NCBI GenBank assembly: GCA_023433405.1
Contig: JAEZCT010000003.1
Span: forward strand, 1-34,245
Origin: Bacillota bacterium
GTDB lineage: Bacteria; Bacillota; Clostridia; Oscillospirales; Ruminococcaceae
Length of the DNA stretch: 34,245 bases
Reading direction: 5' to 3'
Part shown: piece by piece, positions 1 through 7,131 of the stretch
How the letters are laid out: every line of letters begins with the position of its first letter
Position numbering within the stretch: the stretch's first letter is position 1
Made by a program: the position numbers and the translations under genes
The notes under the pieces: generated by a model
Seen by the model: only the letters and a program-made list of their open reading frames with translations
What the model was told of the DNA's origin: nothing
Database searches by the model: none

Positions 1-462
1 TAAATAGTTTTTGTTGGGTCAGTTTCTAACCACAGCCATAGTATATCCCATATTGTGCATTTGCGCAAGACCTTTTGGTTAAAAACCTGTTATAATTTTG
101 TAACTAAATTATAGGCATTTTGCACAAAGTAGGGATAGGATATTGATATATTACCCGCAGCAGCGGTTTCTATGCGTCATATTCCGCCTTGGCTTTGTTA
201 CAATATTAAACCCGCCGTAACCGTTGTGTAATAAAATTGCCGTTTTCGAGTTTTTTTGCAATATAATACCCCGAGTACATTAGTTTGACACATGTTGCAC
301 CGCCTAACCCTATGGACGGATTGACATAATACGAATACAGACAGATATAACGCCCTGTTTGCACTTGGATGTATCGCGCCGGTTAATTTAATCAACCAAA
401 GTTAACTGACAGCCGATTGCCCCTGTGCCCAAGGCGAATTATAATAAAGAAAACGGTTTGAT
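1..462. other. AT-rich upstream spacer, no gene seen
   Basis: No convincing reading frame lies here. The only open frames are short and lack a ribosome binding site or a recognisable product. A TATAAT hexamer at 440-445, with a weak TTGCCC at 418-423 (16-bp spacing), is a plausible promoter for the regulator that follows. An AT-rich inverted repeat (TTATAATTT...TAAATTATA) lies near 90-115. Confidence 0.4.
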
Positions 463-1620
463 GTGTACATTTCCATACACAGGACCACTAAGGGGGCGGG
501 TGCGATAAAGGAGATTAACATTGCGCGGGTGCTGGTGGCAAAGCGCAAGGAGAAGGGAATTACGCAGGAGGAACTGGCGGGTCACATGGGGGTGTCGAAG
601 GCATCGGTGTCAAAATGGGAAACGGGGCAGAGCTATCCCGATGTGGTGCTGCTGCCCCAGCTGGCCTCCTTCTTTAACATCAGTCTGGATGAGCTTATGG
701 ATTATCAGCCGCAGCTTTCGCAGGAGGATGTTCGCCGCCTGTACCGGACACTGGCGGAGGATTTTACCGTTAAGCCTTTTTCTGAGATGATGAGCATCTG
801 CCGCGATATCATTAAAAAGTACTACTCCTGCTTTTCGCTTTTGCTGCAAATGGGCATTCTGCTTTATAACCATGTGGAGCTTGCCGGGGATCATGCGGAG
901 GCGGAGCAGACAGTTGCCCTTGCCGGGGAGCTGTTTTGCCGGGTGCGGGAGGAAAGCGGAGAGGTCTCCCTGACAAAGCAGGCGCTTTATTTGGAAGCAG
1001 CCTGCCGCCTTGTCCAAGGAAATCCAGATGAAACGCTGCTGCTTTTGGAGGGAAGCGAATCGATGATTCTTCCCCCCGAGATTATTTTATCAATGGCTTA
1101 CCAAACGACGGGGCGCGAACGGCAGGCACGGGCGGTATTGCAGTCGGGAATGTACCAAACCCTCGTGCTTCTCTTTAACTTCCTGCCCGCAACCCTCTCC
1201 TTGTGTGCAAAGGATCCCATTCGGTTTGACGAAACCCTGCGCCGGGCAAGAGCGATTGCCGCGGTCTTTGACCTTGAGCATCTGCATCCCGCTCTTTTAT
1301 TCGCACTGTTTCTCAGTGCAGCGCAAGGGTATATGGCACAGGGGAGACATTCCGAGGCCTTGGATATGCTGTGGGAATACACCGAGCTTGCCACCGGCAG
1401 CGAGCTCTACCCCCTGCGGCTAAAGGGAGACGATTATTTTAATCTGATTGACGAATGGCTGGAGGGTCTTGCTTTGGGTACCCAGCTGCCGCGCAACGAA
1501 AAAACCGTGCTGCTGAGCATGGTGCATGTGGTCGAGCAGCATCCCGCTTTCGCCCCGCTGAAAGGGGAGCCCCGTTACCAAAGCTGCCTTGACCGGCTAA
1601 AGGGGCTGCTCGGCCCATAA
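463..1620 (+). CDS. XRE-family helix-turn-helix transcriptional regulator with long C-terminal helical domain
   Basis: Probable cytoplasmic DNA-binding regulator. Residues about 18-78 form a typical XRE HTH: ARVLVAKRKEKGITQEELA, then GVSKASVSKWETGQSYPD, ending SLDELMDY. The remaining 300 residues are alpha-helical, resemble a TPR-like sensory domain, and have no membrane segment. Length (385 aa with the GTG start) fits the clostridial family of HTH proteins with this layout. The start is uncertain. The frame opens at GTG 463 with no good ribosome binding site. A strong AAAGGAG at 507-513 sits just before the conserved KEINIARVL segment, where no ATG, GTG or TTG is in frame; an ATT codon there could be the real start. 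The gene is single and is followed 33 bp later by a palindromic repeat. Target genes cannot be read from the sequence. Confidence 0.85.
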   Translation: MYISIHRTTKGAGAIKEINIARVLVAKRKEKGITQEELAGHMGVSKASVSKWETGQSYPDVVLLPQLASFFNISLDELMDYQPQLSQEDVRRLYRTLAEDFTVKPFSEMMSICRDIIKKYYSCFSLLLQMGILLYNHVELAGDHAEAEQTVALAGELFCRVREESGEVSLTKQALYLEAACRLVQGNPDETLLLLEGSESMILPPEIILSMAYQTTGRERQARAVLQSGMYQTLVLLFNFLPATLSLCAKDPIRFDETLRRARAIAAVFDLEHLHPALLFALFLSAAQGYMAQGRHSEALDMLWEYTELATGSELYPLRLKGDDYFNLIDEWLEGLALGTQLPRNEKTVLLSMVHVVEQHPAFAPLKGEPRYQSCLDRLKGLLGP

Positions 1621-1653
1621 TCGGCAGCGTCCACAAGGGACTGCGTAATACTA

Positions 1654-1755
1654 ATACTAATATCCGATTTGAAAGAGTATAAAAATCAAGTGAAAAGCTT
1701 TAATTTATGGGTTTTCACGCGGATTTTTATCGACTCTTTTTGAGGAGATTAGTAT
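1654..1755 (+). repeat. 102-bp palindromic MITE-like element, full copy 1
   Basis: The element starts ATACTAATATCC and ends GGAGATTAGTAT. The two ~43-nt arms are nearly complementary and meet around a short AT-rich centre (GCTTTAATTTATGGG). Five other copies of exactly 102 bp lie in this window at 4057, 9644, 17659, 19908 and 29892. In this copy the left end carries an extra ATACTA, so the TIR reads ATACTAATACTAAT from 1648. It sits 33 bp after the XRE stop and 36 bp before the CPBP gene. Confidence 0.9.
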
Positions 1756-1791
1756 AAGTATGCTAGATTATTAAGAAAGAGGGAACATACC

Positions 1792-2730
1792 ATGATGGCT
1801 AACTCGAATACTGTTATTAAAAAGAGGCTTCTCCTGTTTCTCCTGTTTTCATTTGCCCTTGCGTGGGTGCTGTTTCTTATCATCCCCCTTGCAAGCCTAC
1901 AGGAACAGGGCCCCTTTGCCACGGTAATCATTCTCACCGCCGCTATGTTTGCCCCTGCAATTGGCAGCATTCTTACCCGTTTGGCAACAAAGGAGGGCTT
2001 TCGCAGCATGTACCTTCGCCCGCGTTTTAAGGGCAACCGGAAGGTATATCTGCTGACCTTCTTTGGTCCGACGCTGTTAATTTTATTGAGCGCGGCGTTT
2101 TATTTCGCCATATTCCCCCAGCGTTTTGATTCTAGCCTTTCCGTTCTCACAGGCTCGCTGCAGCAAAGCCCCGCCGCGCCGGCACTCTCTGGCCCCATTC
2201 TGCTGCTGCTTACCCTTGTGCAAATGATTATCATCGGGCCGGTCATCAACCTCATTCCAACCATGGGGGAGGAGCTGGGCTGGAGAGGCTACCTGCTGCC
2301 TAAGCTGCGGGAGCTGTTCTCCGACCGCGCGGCGCTTCTCCTATCCGGTATCATCTGGGGTATTTGGCATGCGCCGATTATCGCGGTGGGGCATAACTAC
2401 GGCACCGCGTACCCGGGATACCCCTGGCTCGGCATCCTGACAATGATTGTTTTTTGTGTTTCTGTTGGCATCATCGAGGGCTATGTCACCATCCGGGTGG
2501 GGAGCGCAATCCCCGCGGGGATGATCCATTCCGCCATTAACGCAGGCGCCGCGCTGCCTATGATGATGATAATCGGGGACTATAACCCGATTATCGGGCC
2601 AAGCATTGTCGGGCTTCTGGGCGGGCTGCCCCTGCTCCTGGTCGCCGCTTTGCTCTTTTTCAAATCAAGCGGCCGCAGGTCCGAGCCTTGCGCACAGGAC
2701 GCGGCGGCAAAGCGGGAGATTAACGCGTAG
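1792..2730 (+). CDS. CPBP-family intramembrane glutamic protease (CAAX protease-like)
   Basis: Multi-pass membrane protein of the CPBP (Abi/Rce1) family, whose members cut peptide bonds within or near the membrane or act in bacteriocin self-protection. The family's motifs are all present: motif 1 is GEELGWRGYLLPKL with E160, E161 and R165; motif 2 is WGIWHAP with H193; motif 3 is HSAIN with H246 and N250. About eight hydrophobic segments are visible, starting with residues 13-33. Length, 312 aa, is usual. ATG 1792 follows a GAAAGAGGGA site; a second ATG directly after it would be equally good. The gene stands alone on its strand, with a palindromic element just upstream, so its promoter lies in or at the edge of that repeat. 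The substrate is unknown. Confidence 0.88.
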   Translation: MMANSNTVIKKRLLLFLLFSFALAWVLFLIIPLASLQEQGPFATVIILTAAMFAPAIGSILTRLATKEGFRSMYLRPRFKGNRKVYLLTFFGPTLLILLSAAFYFAIFPQRFDSSLSVLTGSLQQSPAAPALSGPILLLLTLVQMIIIGPVINLIPTMGEELGWRGYLLPKLRELFSDRAALLLSGIIWGIWHAPIIAVGHNYGTAYPGYPWLGILTMIVFCVSVGIIEGYVTIRVGSAIPAGMIHSAINAGAALPMMMIIGDYNPIIGPSIVGLLGGLPLLLVAALLFFKSSGRRSEPCAQDAAAKREINA

Positions 2731-2734
2731 CATA

Positions 2735-2806
2735 ATGCTAATCCACACTAAAAATTAAGAATCTGCGTAAAAACCCATAAACGAAAGCGTTTTACCCGAT
2801 TGCTTT
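2735..2806 (-). repeat. Decayed copy of the 102-bp palindromic element
   Basis: Reading from ATGCTAATCCAC, this stretch keeps the order of the element (AATCTGCGTAAAAACCCATAAA, then a GCGTTTTACCCGATT-like right arm) with many substitutions. It is then interrupted or lost before the right terminus. It lies directly downstream of the CPBP stop codon and next to another decayed copy, so this spacer has received the element at least twice. Confidence 0.55.
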
Positions 2807-2820
2807 CCATCATACATGTT

Positions 2821-2933
2821 ATACTATTATCCGATTAAAAAGTGTATAAAAATCAAGTTAAAATCTTTAATTTATGGATTTTGACGCGGATTTTTATCAA
2901 CACCTTTAAATGGGTTGCTCGTAATAATAGTAC
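2821..2933 (+). repeat. Diverged copy of the palindromic element with ATACTATTAT/ATAATAGTAC ends
   Basis: The core (CCGATTAAAAAGTGTATAAA, then AATCAAGTTAAAATCTTTAA and GACGCGGATTTTTATCAAC) is clearly related to the 102-bp element. The terminal repeats instead read ATACTATTAT and ATAATAGTAC, and the length is 113 bp. The same variant termini bound a different interior at 29183-29292, so this may be a distinct subfamily. Confidence 0.6.
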
Positions 2934-2959
2934 AAAATAAAGGTCCCTATTAACCTGAC

Positions 2960-3005
2960 GCAAACCCGCGCGATGGCACAAATTGCTGCCGTCGCGCGGG
3001 TTTGC
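2960..3005 (-). terminator. Strong hairpin downstream of rnfB
   Basis: A 14-bp perfect stem (GCAAACCCGCGCGA at 2960-2973 with TCGCGCGGGTTTGC at 2992-3005) encloses an 18-nt loop. It lies 33 bp beyond the rnfB stop codon. No U-tract follows on the minus strand, so it may be a transcript-stabilising 3' hairpin rather than a classic intrinsic terminator. Confidence 0.5.
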
Positions 3006-3038
3006 TTGTTGGGTTCTTCCGTTTTTTAAGGGCTTGGG

Positions 3039-3890
3039 TTATTCCTCTTTCATAACCTCGCTCACCAGCATAACCCTTTGGGTTTGATGAGAGATGTACG
3101 AGATGGTTTTGCGCGGGCAAACCGCGATGCACGCGCCGCAGTTGGTGCATTTAATGGTGTCGATTACCGCAAGGTTATCCTCCATGGTAATAGCGGCGGA
3201 ATCGCAGGCCTTTTCGCACCGGCGGCAGGCAATGCAGCTTTCTTCGCACACCTTCATGGCCACCGCGCCCTTGCTGTGGTTCGAGCAGGTGACGAATGCC
3301 GAGTCGTCGTCGGGTACGAGCTTTATGAGCGCCTTGGGGCAGGTTGCCACACAGACACCGCAGCCCATGCAGATGGCGCGGTTGATGACGGCAACGCCAT
3401 CCTTCAGCTCAATGGCTCCAAAGGGACAGCCGCGCTTGCAGTCGCCAAAGCCAATGCAGCCGTACTGGCACTGCCCGCCGCCGCCATACAGAAGGTTTGC
3501 GGCATGACAGCTGTCTATGCCGACATATTGATAGCGCTTTTTTGTAATATCCCTGCGCCCGGTGCAGGCTACAATCGCAAACTTTTTATCCTGCTCGGCG
3601 GCGGAGGTGCCTAGTATGCTGTTAATTCCCGCAAGGGTGGCCGCGCCGCCGGGCACGCAAAGGTTGGCGGCGGCGCCCGCCTCACACACCGCCTTGGCAT
3701 AATCGTCACAGCCCGCGTAGCCGCAGGCACCGCAGTTTGCGCCCGGCAGGCATTCGCGCACCGGCTCAATGCGTTCATCCTCCTTAACGGCAAACGCCTT
3801 GGAGGCTACCGCAAGACCCAGCCCGCATAACAGTCCAAGACCGGAGACGATACCGGTCGGGAGCAAAATTGTAACCATACTGATATCCAT
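3039..3890 (-). CDS. rnfB: Rnf complex subunit RnfB, ferredoxin-accepting polyferredoxin
   Basis: RnfB receives electrons from reduced ferredoxin and passes them into the membrane-bound Rnf complex. Numbering from the upstream ATG at 3902, a membrane anchor covers residues 9-33. An Fe-S domain follows with CGACGYAGC (57-65), then an extra cysteine group (C145 to C159) and three 4Fe-4S motifs: C178/181/184/188, C223/226/229/233 and C252/255/258/262. Two starts are possible. ATG 3902 has AAGGA immediately against it, too close to work well. ATG 3890 (MDISMV) has AAGGA 12 nt upstream and a GGTGAT closer, and is chosen here (283 aa). It is the last gene of the rnf operon, but about 300 bp containing a palindromic repeat separates it from rnfA, so its expression may be partly uncoupled. 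Confidence 0.95.
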   Translation of the reverse strand: MDISMVTILLPTGIVSGLGLLCGLGLAVASKAFAVKEDERIEPVRECLPGANCGACGYAGCDDYAKAVCEAGAAANLCVPGGAATLAGINSILGTSAAEQDKKFAIVACTGRRDITKKRYQYVGIDSCHAANLLYGGGGQCQYGCIGFGDCKRGCPFGAIELKDGVAVINRAICMGCGVCVATCPKALIKLVPDDDSAFVTCSNHSKGAVAMKVCEESCIACRRCEKACDSAAITMEDNLAVIDTIKCTNCGACIAVCPRKTISYISHQTQRVMLVSEVMKEE

Positions 3891-4197
3891 AGTTATCACC
3901 ATTCCTTATCGGCGTTTGCGCCGGTAAGGCACGAAACGCGGTTGAAAATGTAGCGCGGCAGCCGGTAAGCGGTAAAGCCTCTTAGCTTTTCTGCCGCGGA
4001 TAAAGCCGATACCGCTGCGCTGCGTTCTGTCCGCGGTATCTTTAGCCCTGTGCCTAATACTAATCTCCTCAAAAAGAGTCGATAAAAATCCGCGTGTAAA
4101 CCCATAAATTAAAGCTTTTCACTTGATTTTTATACTCTTTTAAATCGGATATTAGTATAAAAAGCTTTGCGGGTTAATTAGGAACGACGTCTATGGT
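3891..4197. other. rnfA-rnfB spacer with repeat insertion, no gene
   Basis: Within an operon whose other junctions are short or overlapping, this ~300-bp spacer stands out. It holds the full 102-bp element at 4057-4158. The remainder is a GC-rich stretch (about 3960-4050) with partial inverted repeats such as GCCGCGGATA...TCCGCGGTAT. The short minus-strand frame crossing it is just the element's translation (MGLHADFYRL...) and is not a gene. Confidence 0.7.
4057..4158 (-). repeat. 102-bp palindromic MITE-like element, full copy 2 (inside rnf operon)
   Basis: Full-length copy in the opposite orientation to copy 1 (ATACTAATCTCC at 4057, GGATATTAGTAT ending 4158). It separates rnfA from rnfB on the transcribed strand. 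Folding of the transcript here would give a long hairpin between the two cistrons. Confidence 0.9.
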
Positions 4198-4788
4198 CTA
4201 TTGAAAAATACCCTCGACTACACCGGAGAAGCCCACAAACGCCACCGAAACCACAGAGGCCGCCGCCAGCGTGACGGGCAGTCCCTTAAACGCTTCGGGG
4301 ATATCCGCCGCCTCAATGCGGGAGCGCACACCGGTAAACAGCACCATAGCAAGCATAAAGCCAAGACCCGCGCCCAGGGAGTTCACCAGTGACTGGGCAA
4401 AGGTGTACTCCTGGTCAAAGTTTAACAGCGTCACACCGAGTACGGCGCAGTTGGTGGTGATAAGCGGCAGGTAGATGCCAAGGGACCTGTACAGGGCGGG
4501 GACGTACTTTTTAAGCACAATCTCAACCAGCTGCACCAGCGCCGCAATAACGAGAATAAACACGATGGTTTGCAGGTAGCCCATATCAAGGTTAAGCAGA
4601 ATGCCGGTGTAAATAGGGTAGGTTACGGCGGTGGCAAGCACCATTACAAAGGTAACCGCAACGCTCATGCCCATAGCCGAATCCAGCTTTTTCGAGACAC
4701 CCAAAAACGGGCAGATGCCCAGAAACTTTTTTAACACAAAGTTGTCGGTTAAAATCGCGCTGAGCAGAATAATCAGCATTTCTTTCAT
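4198..4788 (-). CDS. rnfA: Rnf complex membrane subunit RnfA
   Basis: Integral membrane subunit of the Rnf ferredoxin:NAD+ oxidoreductase. Together with RnfE it forms the pseudo-symmetric core that carries electrons across the membrane. Six hydrophobic segments are visible in 196 aa, the usual length. The conserved signatures are LTDNFVLKKFLGICPFLGV, with Cys25, and ITTNCAVLGVTLLN, whose Cys is the second core cysteine; in the family these bind a [2Fe-2S] cluster with RnfE. The start ATG overlaps the rnfE stop by 4 bp (ATGA), so the two are translationally coupled. Confidence 0.97.
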   Translation of the reverse strand: MKEMLIILLSAILTDNFVLKKFLGICPFLGVSKKLDSAMGMSVAVTFVMVLATAVTYPIYTGILLNLDMGYLQTIVFILVIAALVQLVEIVLKKYVPALYRSLGIYLPLITTNCAVLGVTLLNFDQEYTFAQSLVNSLGAGLGFMLAMVLFTGVRSRIEAADIPEAFKGLPVTLAAASVVSVAFVGFSGVVEGIFQ

Positions 4789-5471
4789 GTGGCATCAGCT
4801 CCCTTCTCTTGTTCGTGACCGCCGCACAACCCCTGTGCGGGGCAGGCCGCGCAGCCGTCGGCCTGCTTGCGTCCCAGCTTTTTAAGGATAACACCCGCAA
4901 GAGCCATAATTACGCCAAATACAAAGAAGCCGCCGGGTGCCTGTGAAAAGATTGCCATGGGGGCAACCGTTTCTGGAATAAGCCGCAGACCAAACCAGGT
5001 GCCGGCGCCAAAAATTTCGCGGATAGAGCCGATGAAAAACAAAGCCAGCGTAAAGCCCGCACCCATGCCCACACCATCCAGAATAGAGAGCCAGGGGTTA
5101 TTTTTGCTGGCAAAGGCCTCGGCTCGGGCGAGAATGATGCAGTTTACCACAATCAGCGGCAAAAAGATACCCAGCGCCGCGTTAAGCTCGGGGGCATATG
5201 CCTTAAGCACCATGCTCACCACCGTTACAAAGCCCGCGATAACCATAACAAACGCGGGAATGCGCACCTTTTTGGGCACAATGGAACGAATGAGGGAGAT
5301 AACGAGGTTTGAGCCGATAAGCACCGCCGCCGCCGCCGCGCCCATGCCCACGCCGGTCTCGGCGGAGGTGGTGGTGGCGAGTGTGGGGCAGGTGCCTAGG
5401 GCAAGCACCAGTACGGGGTTTTCTTTTAATATGCCGTTTAAAAGTACGGCGAGACTTTTTTGTTCTTTCAA
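4785..5471 (-). CDS. rnfE: Rnf complex membrane subunit RnfE
   Basis: Partner of RnfA in the membrane core of Rnf. Typical signatures are ENPVLVLALGTCPTLATTTS near the N-terminus and LIVVNCIILARAEAFASKN, each with a conserved cysteine, plus six hydrophobic segments. At 228 aa it is slightly long because of a hydrophilic C-terminal tail with a CAACPAQGLC motif (C-x2-C-x5-C). That tail extends beyond the last membrane helix and could bind metal. The gene starts 2 bp after the rnfG stop and overlaps rnfA by 4 bp, so the whole block is one operon. Confidence 0.96.
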   Translation of the reverse strand: MKEQKSLAVLLNGILKENPVLVLALGTCPTLATTTSAETGVGMGAAAAAVLIGSNLVISLIRSIVPKKVRIPAFVMVIAGFVTVVSMVLKAYAPELNAALGIFLPLIVVNCIILARAEAFASKNNPWLSILDGVGMGAGFTLALFFIGSIREIFGAGTWFGLRLIPETVAPMAIFSQAPGGFFVFGVIMALAGVILKKLGRKQADGCAACPAQGLCGGHEQEKGADAT

Positions 5472-5472
5472 G

Positions 5473-6048
5473 CTATGCCGCCTCCTTTGCTAGGGCAAAC
5501 GCCTTGCCCGCGTTGTTAATGGCAAGTGTCACGGCCTTGGAGCTGATAGTCGCCCCCGTTACGGAGGATATTTCATCCGCGCCGCCCGCGGGACCCTTTA
5601 CAACGGTAAGCTCACCGGGGTTTTTACCCGTAAACTGGTCGGCAAACGGGGGGATAAACGCGTTGGAGCCAAGACCGGCAGTTTCATCCTGCACCAGCGC
5701 CTTAAAGGCCACAACCGCGCCGTCGGGATTAAAGGCAACCATGATGGAAAACTCCCCGTTATAGCCCTTTTGCGTAACGGTAACCACGGCACCCGCGCCG
5801 TTATCGGCAAGGGAAAGGTCGCCAACCCCCAGGGCGGTAAGGTCGCCGGTAAGGTCGGCGGAGGTAAAATTATCCGCGTTGGGCAGCATCTCGTACTTCG
5901 CGGAGTCTGCCTCCCGCTTTTGGTTTTCATCTATAATCGGTTTTGTCAGAGCGTTGGTAAACGCGAGCATTGCCGTTACCACCAGCGCAATGCCGGTAAG
6001 CACCGCCGCGGGTACTAAAATATCCTTCACAAAATCCTTTGCTTTCAT
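5473..6048 (-). CDS. rnfG: Rnf complex flavoprotein subunit RnfG
   Basis: Membrane-anchored subunit with covalently bound FMN. One N-terminal membrane helix (residues about 10-32) is followed by an extracytoplasmic FMN-binding domain. The flavin attachment motif is VTGATISSKAV, with FMN expected on the Thr of TGAT. The Asp commonly found three residues before TGAT is replaced (sequence EISSVTGAT), a small departure from the flavin-transferase consensus. Length, 191 aa, is normal. The FMN transferase ApbE needed for flavinylation is not in this window. ATG 6048 is about 17 nt from an AAAGGA site, so the ribosome binding site is weak. Confidence 0.95.
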   Translation of the reverse strand: MKAKDFVKDILVPAAVLTGIALVVTAMLAFTNALTKPIIDENQKREADSAKYEMLPNADNFTSADLTGDLTALGVGDLSLADNGAGAVVTVTQKGYNGEFSIMVAFNPDGAVVAFKALVQDETAGLGSNAFIPPFADQFTGKNPGELTVVKGPAGGADEISSVTGATISSKAVTLAINNAGKAFALAKEAA

Positions 6049-6097
6049 CTCTTGTTCTTCACCATTCCTTTCATGCAGGCTTACAAAGCAGAAGCCG

Positions 6098-7036
6098 TTA
6101 GGATTTTTCGGGCTTGTTTTGTGCCTTTAGCCCTCCAAAGGGCTTTGTGCGTGTCAAACGGTCGATATACGGCACTAAAAGGTTCATGAGCAGGATGGAG
6201 AACGACACGCCCTCCGGGTAGGAGCCGAAAACGCGGATGACCGCCGTTATCAGTCCAAGGCCGATGCCGAAGATAACCTTGCCCTTTTCGGTGGACGGTG
6301 AGCTGGTGTAGTCGGTGGCCATAAAAAACGCGCCGATAAACAAACCGCCCGACAGAATTTGCGCAACGGGATCCTCACCGAATACCCAGGTGAACAGGAA
6401 GGTGGAGGCGATGTAAGTAAACGGAATGGTGGGGGTAATAATGCCCGCTAAAATTAAAAACAGACCGCCAATAAGCAGCGCAAGCACGCTTACCTCGCCA
6501 ATACAGCCGCCCTTTACGCCTAAAAACAGGTCAAGGTAGCCCACGCGTTCGCCGGCAAGGGGTGTGGCGCAGGTGTTGGCCTCGCCGTACATCCATTGCA
6601 GGGGGCGGGTCCAGGTGGTCATGGCGGTGGAAAAAGAGATCATAAGCACAATGCGCCCCAGAATGGCGGGGTTTGCAAAGTTCTGCCCAAGGCCGCCAAA
6701 CAGCATTTTTGCGATAACCACCGACACAAACGCGCCCACTATCGCCATCCACAGCGGCAGGGAGACGGGCAGGTTCATGGCAAGCAGGGTGCCGGTAACC
6801 GCCGCGCTTAAATCCGCGATGGTATTCTGGCGCTTGGTCACCAGGTTAAACAGCGTCTCGAACAGCATGGAGGAAAACACACAAACCGCAATAAGCAGCA
6901 TGGACCGCCAGCCAAACAGGATAACCGACGCAATGGCGGCGGGCAAAAGCCCCACCAGCACAAGCCCCATAATCTTTTGGGTGGTCATGGGGGACTTAAT
7001 GTGGGGGGATATATTAACAATTAAATTACTTGGCAT
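6098..7036 (-). CDS. rnfD: Rnf complex flavoprotein membrane subunit RnfD
   Basis: Multi-spanning Rnf subunit that carries a covalently bound FMN and is thought to take part in ion translocation. N-terminal SPHIKSPMTTQKIM and the segment FGGLGQNFANPAILGRI are family signatures. The flavin site is NTCATPLAG, where the Thr of ATPL is the expected FMN ligand. A further conserved region is FFMATDYTSSPSTEKGK, and about nine hydrophobic segments are visible. Length, 312 aa, is usual. It lies between rnfC (95-bp gap) and rnfG (49-bp gap) on the same strand. Confidence 0.96.
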   Translation of the reverse strand: MPSNLIVNISPHIKSPMTTQKIMGLVLVGLLPAAIASVILFGWRSMLLIAVCVFSSMLFETLFNLVTKRQNTIADLSAAVTGTLLAMNLPVSLPLWMAIVGAFVSVVIAKMLFGGLGQNFANPAILGRIVLMISFSTAMTTWTRPLQWMYGEANTCATPLAGERVGYLDLFLGVKGGCIGEVSVLALLIGGLFLILAGIITPTIPFTYIASTFLFTWVFGEDPVAQILSGGLFIGAFFMATDYTSSPSTEKGKVIFGIGLGLITAVIRVFGSYPEGVSFSILLMNLLVPYIDRLTRTKPFGGLKAQNKPEKS

Positions 7037-7131
7037 CTTTTAAACCCTTCCTTTCTGGGAATTGCGCGGTTTCGGCACGGCCGAAAGCTTTGCCGGCGGC
7101 AGAACAGCACAAAACCGGCAGGGTGAAAAAC

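Noticed and set aside
3896..4105. Minus-strand frame starting MGLHADFYRLFLRRLVL
   Set aside because: It is the translation of the palindromic element plus the rnfA-rnfB spacer, with no ribosome binding site.
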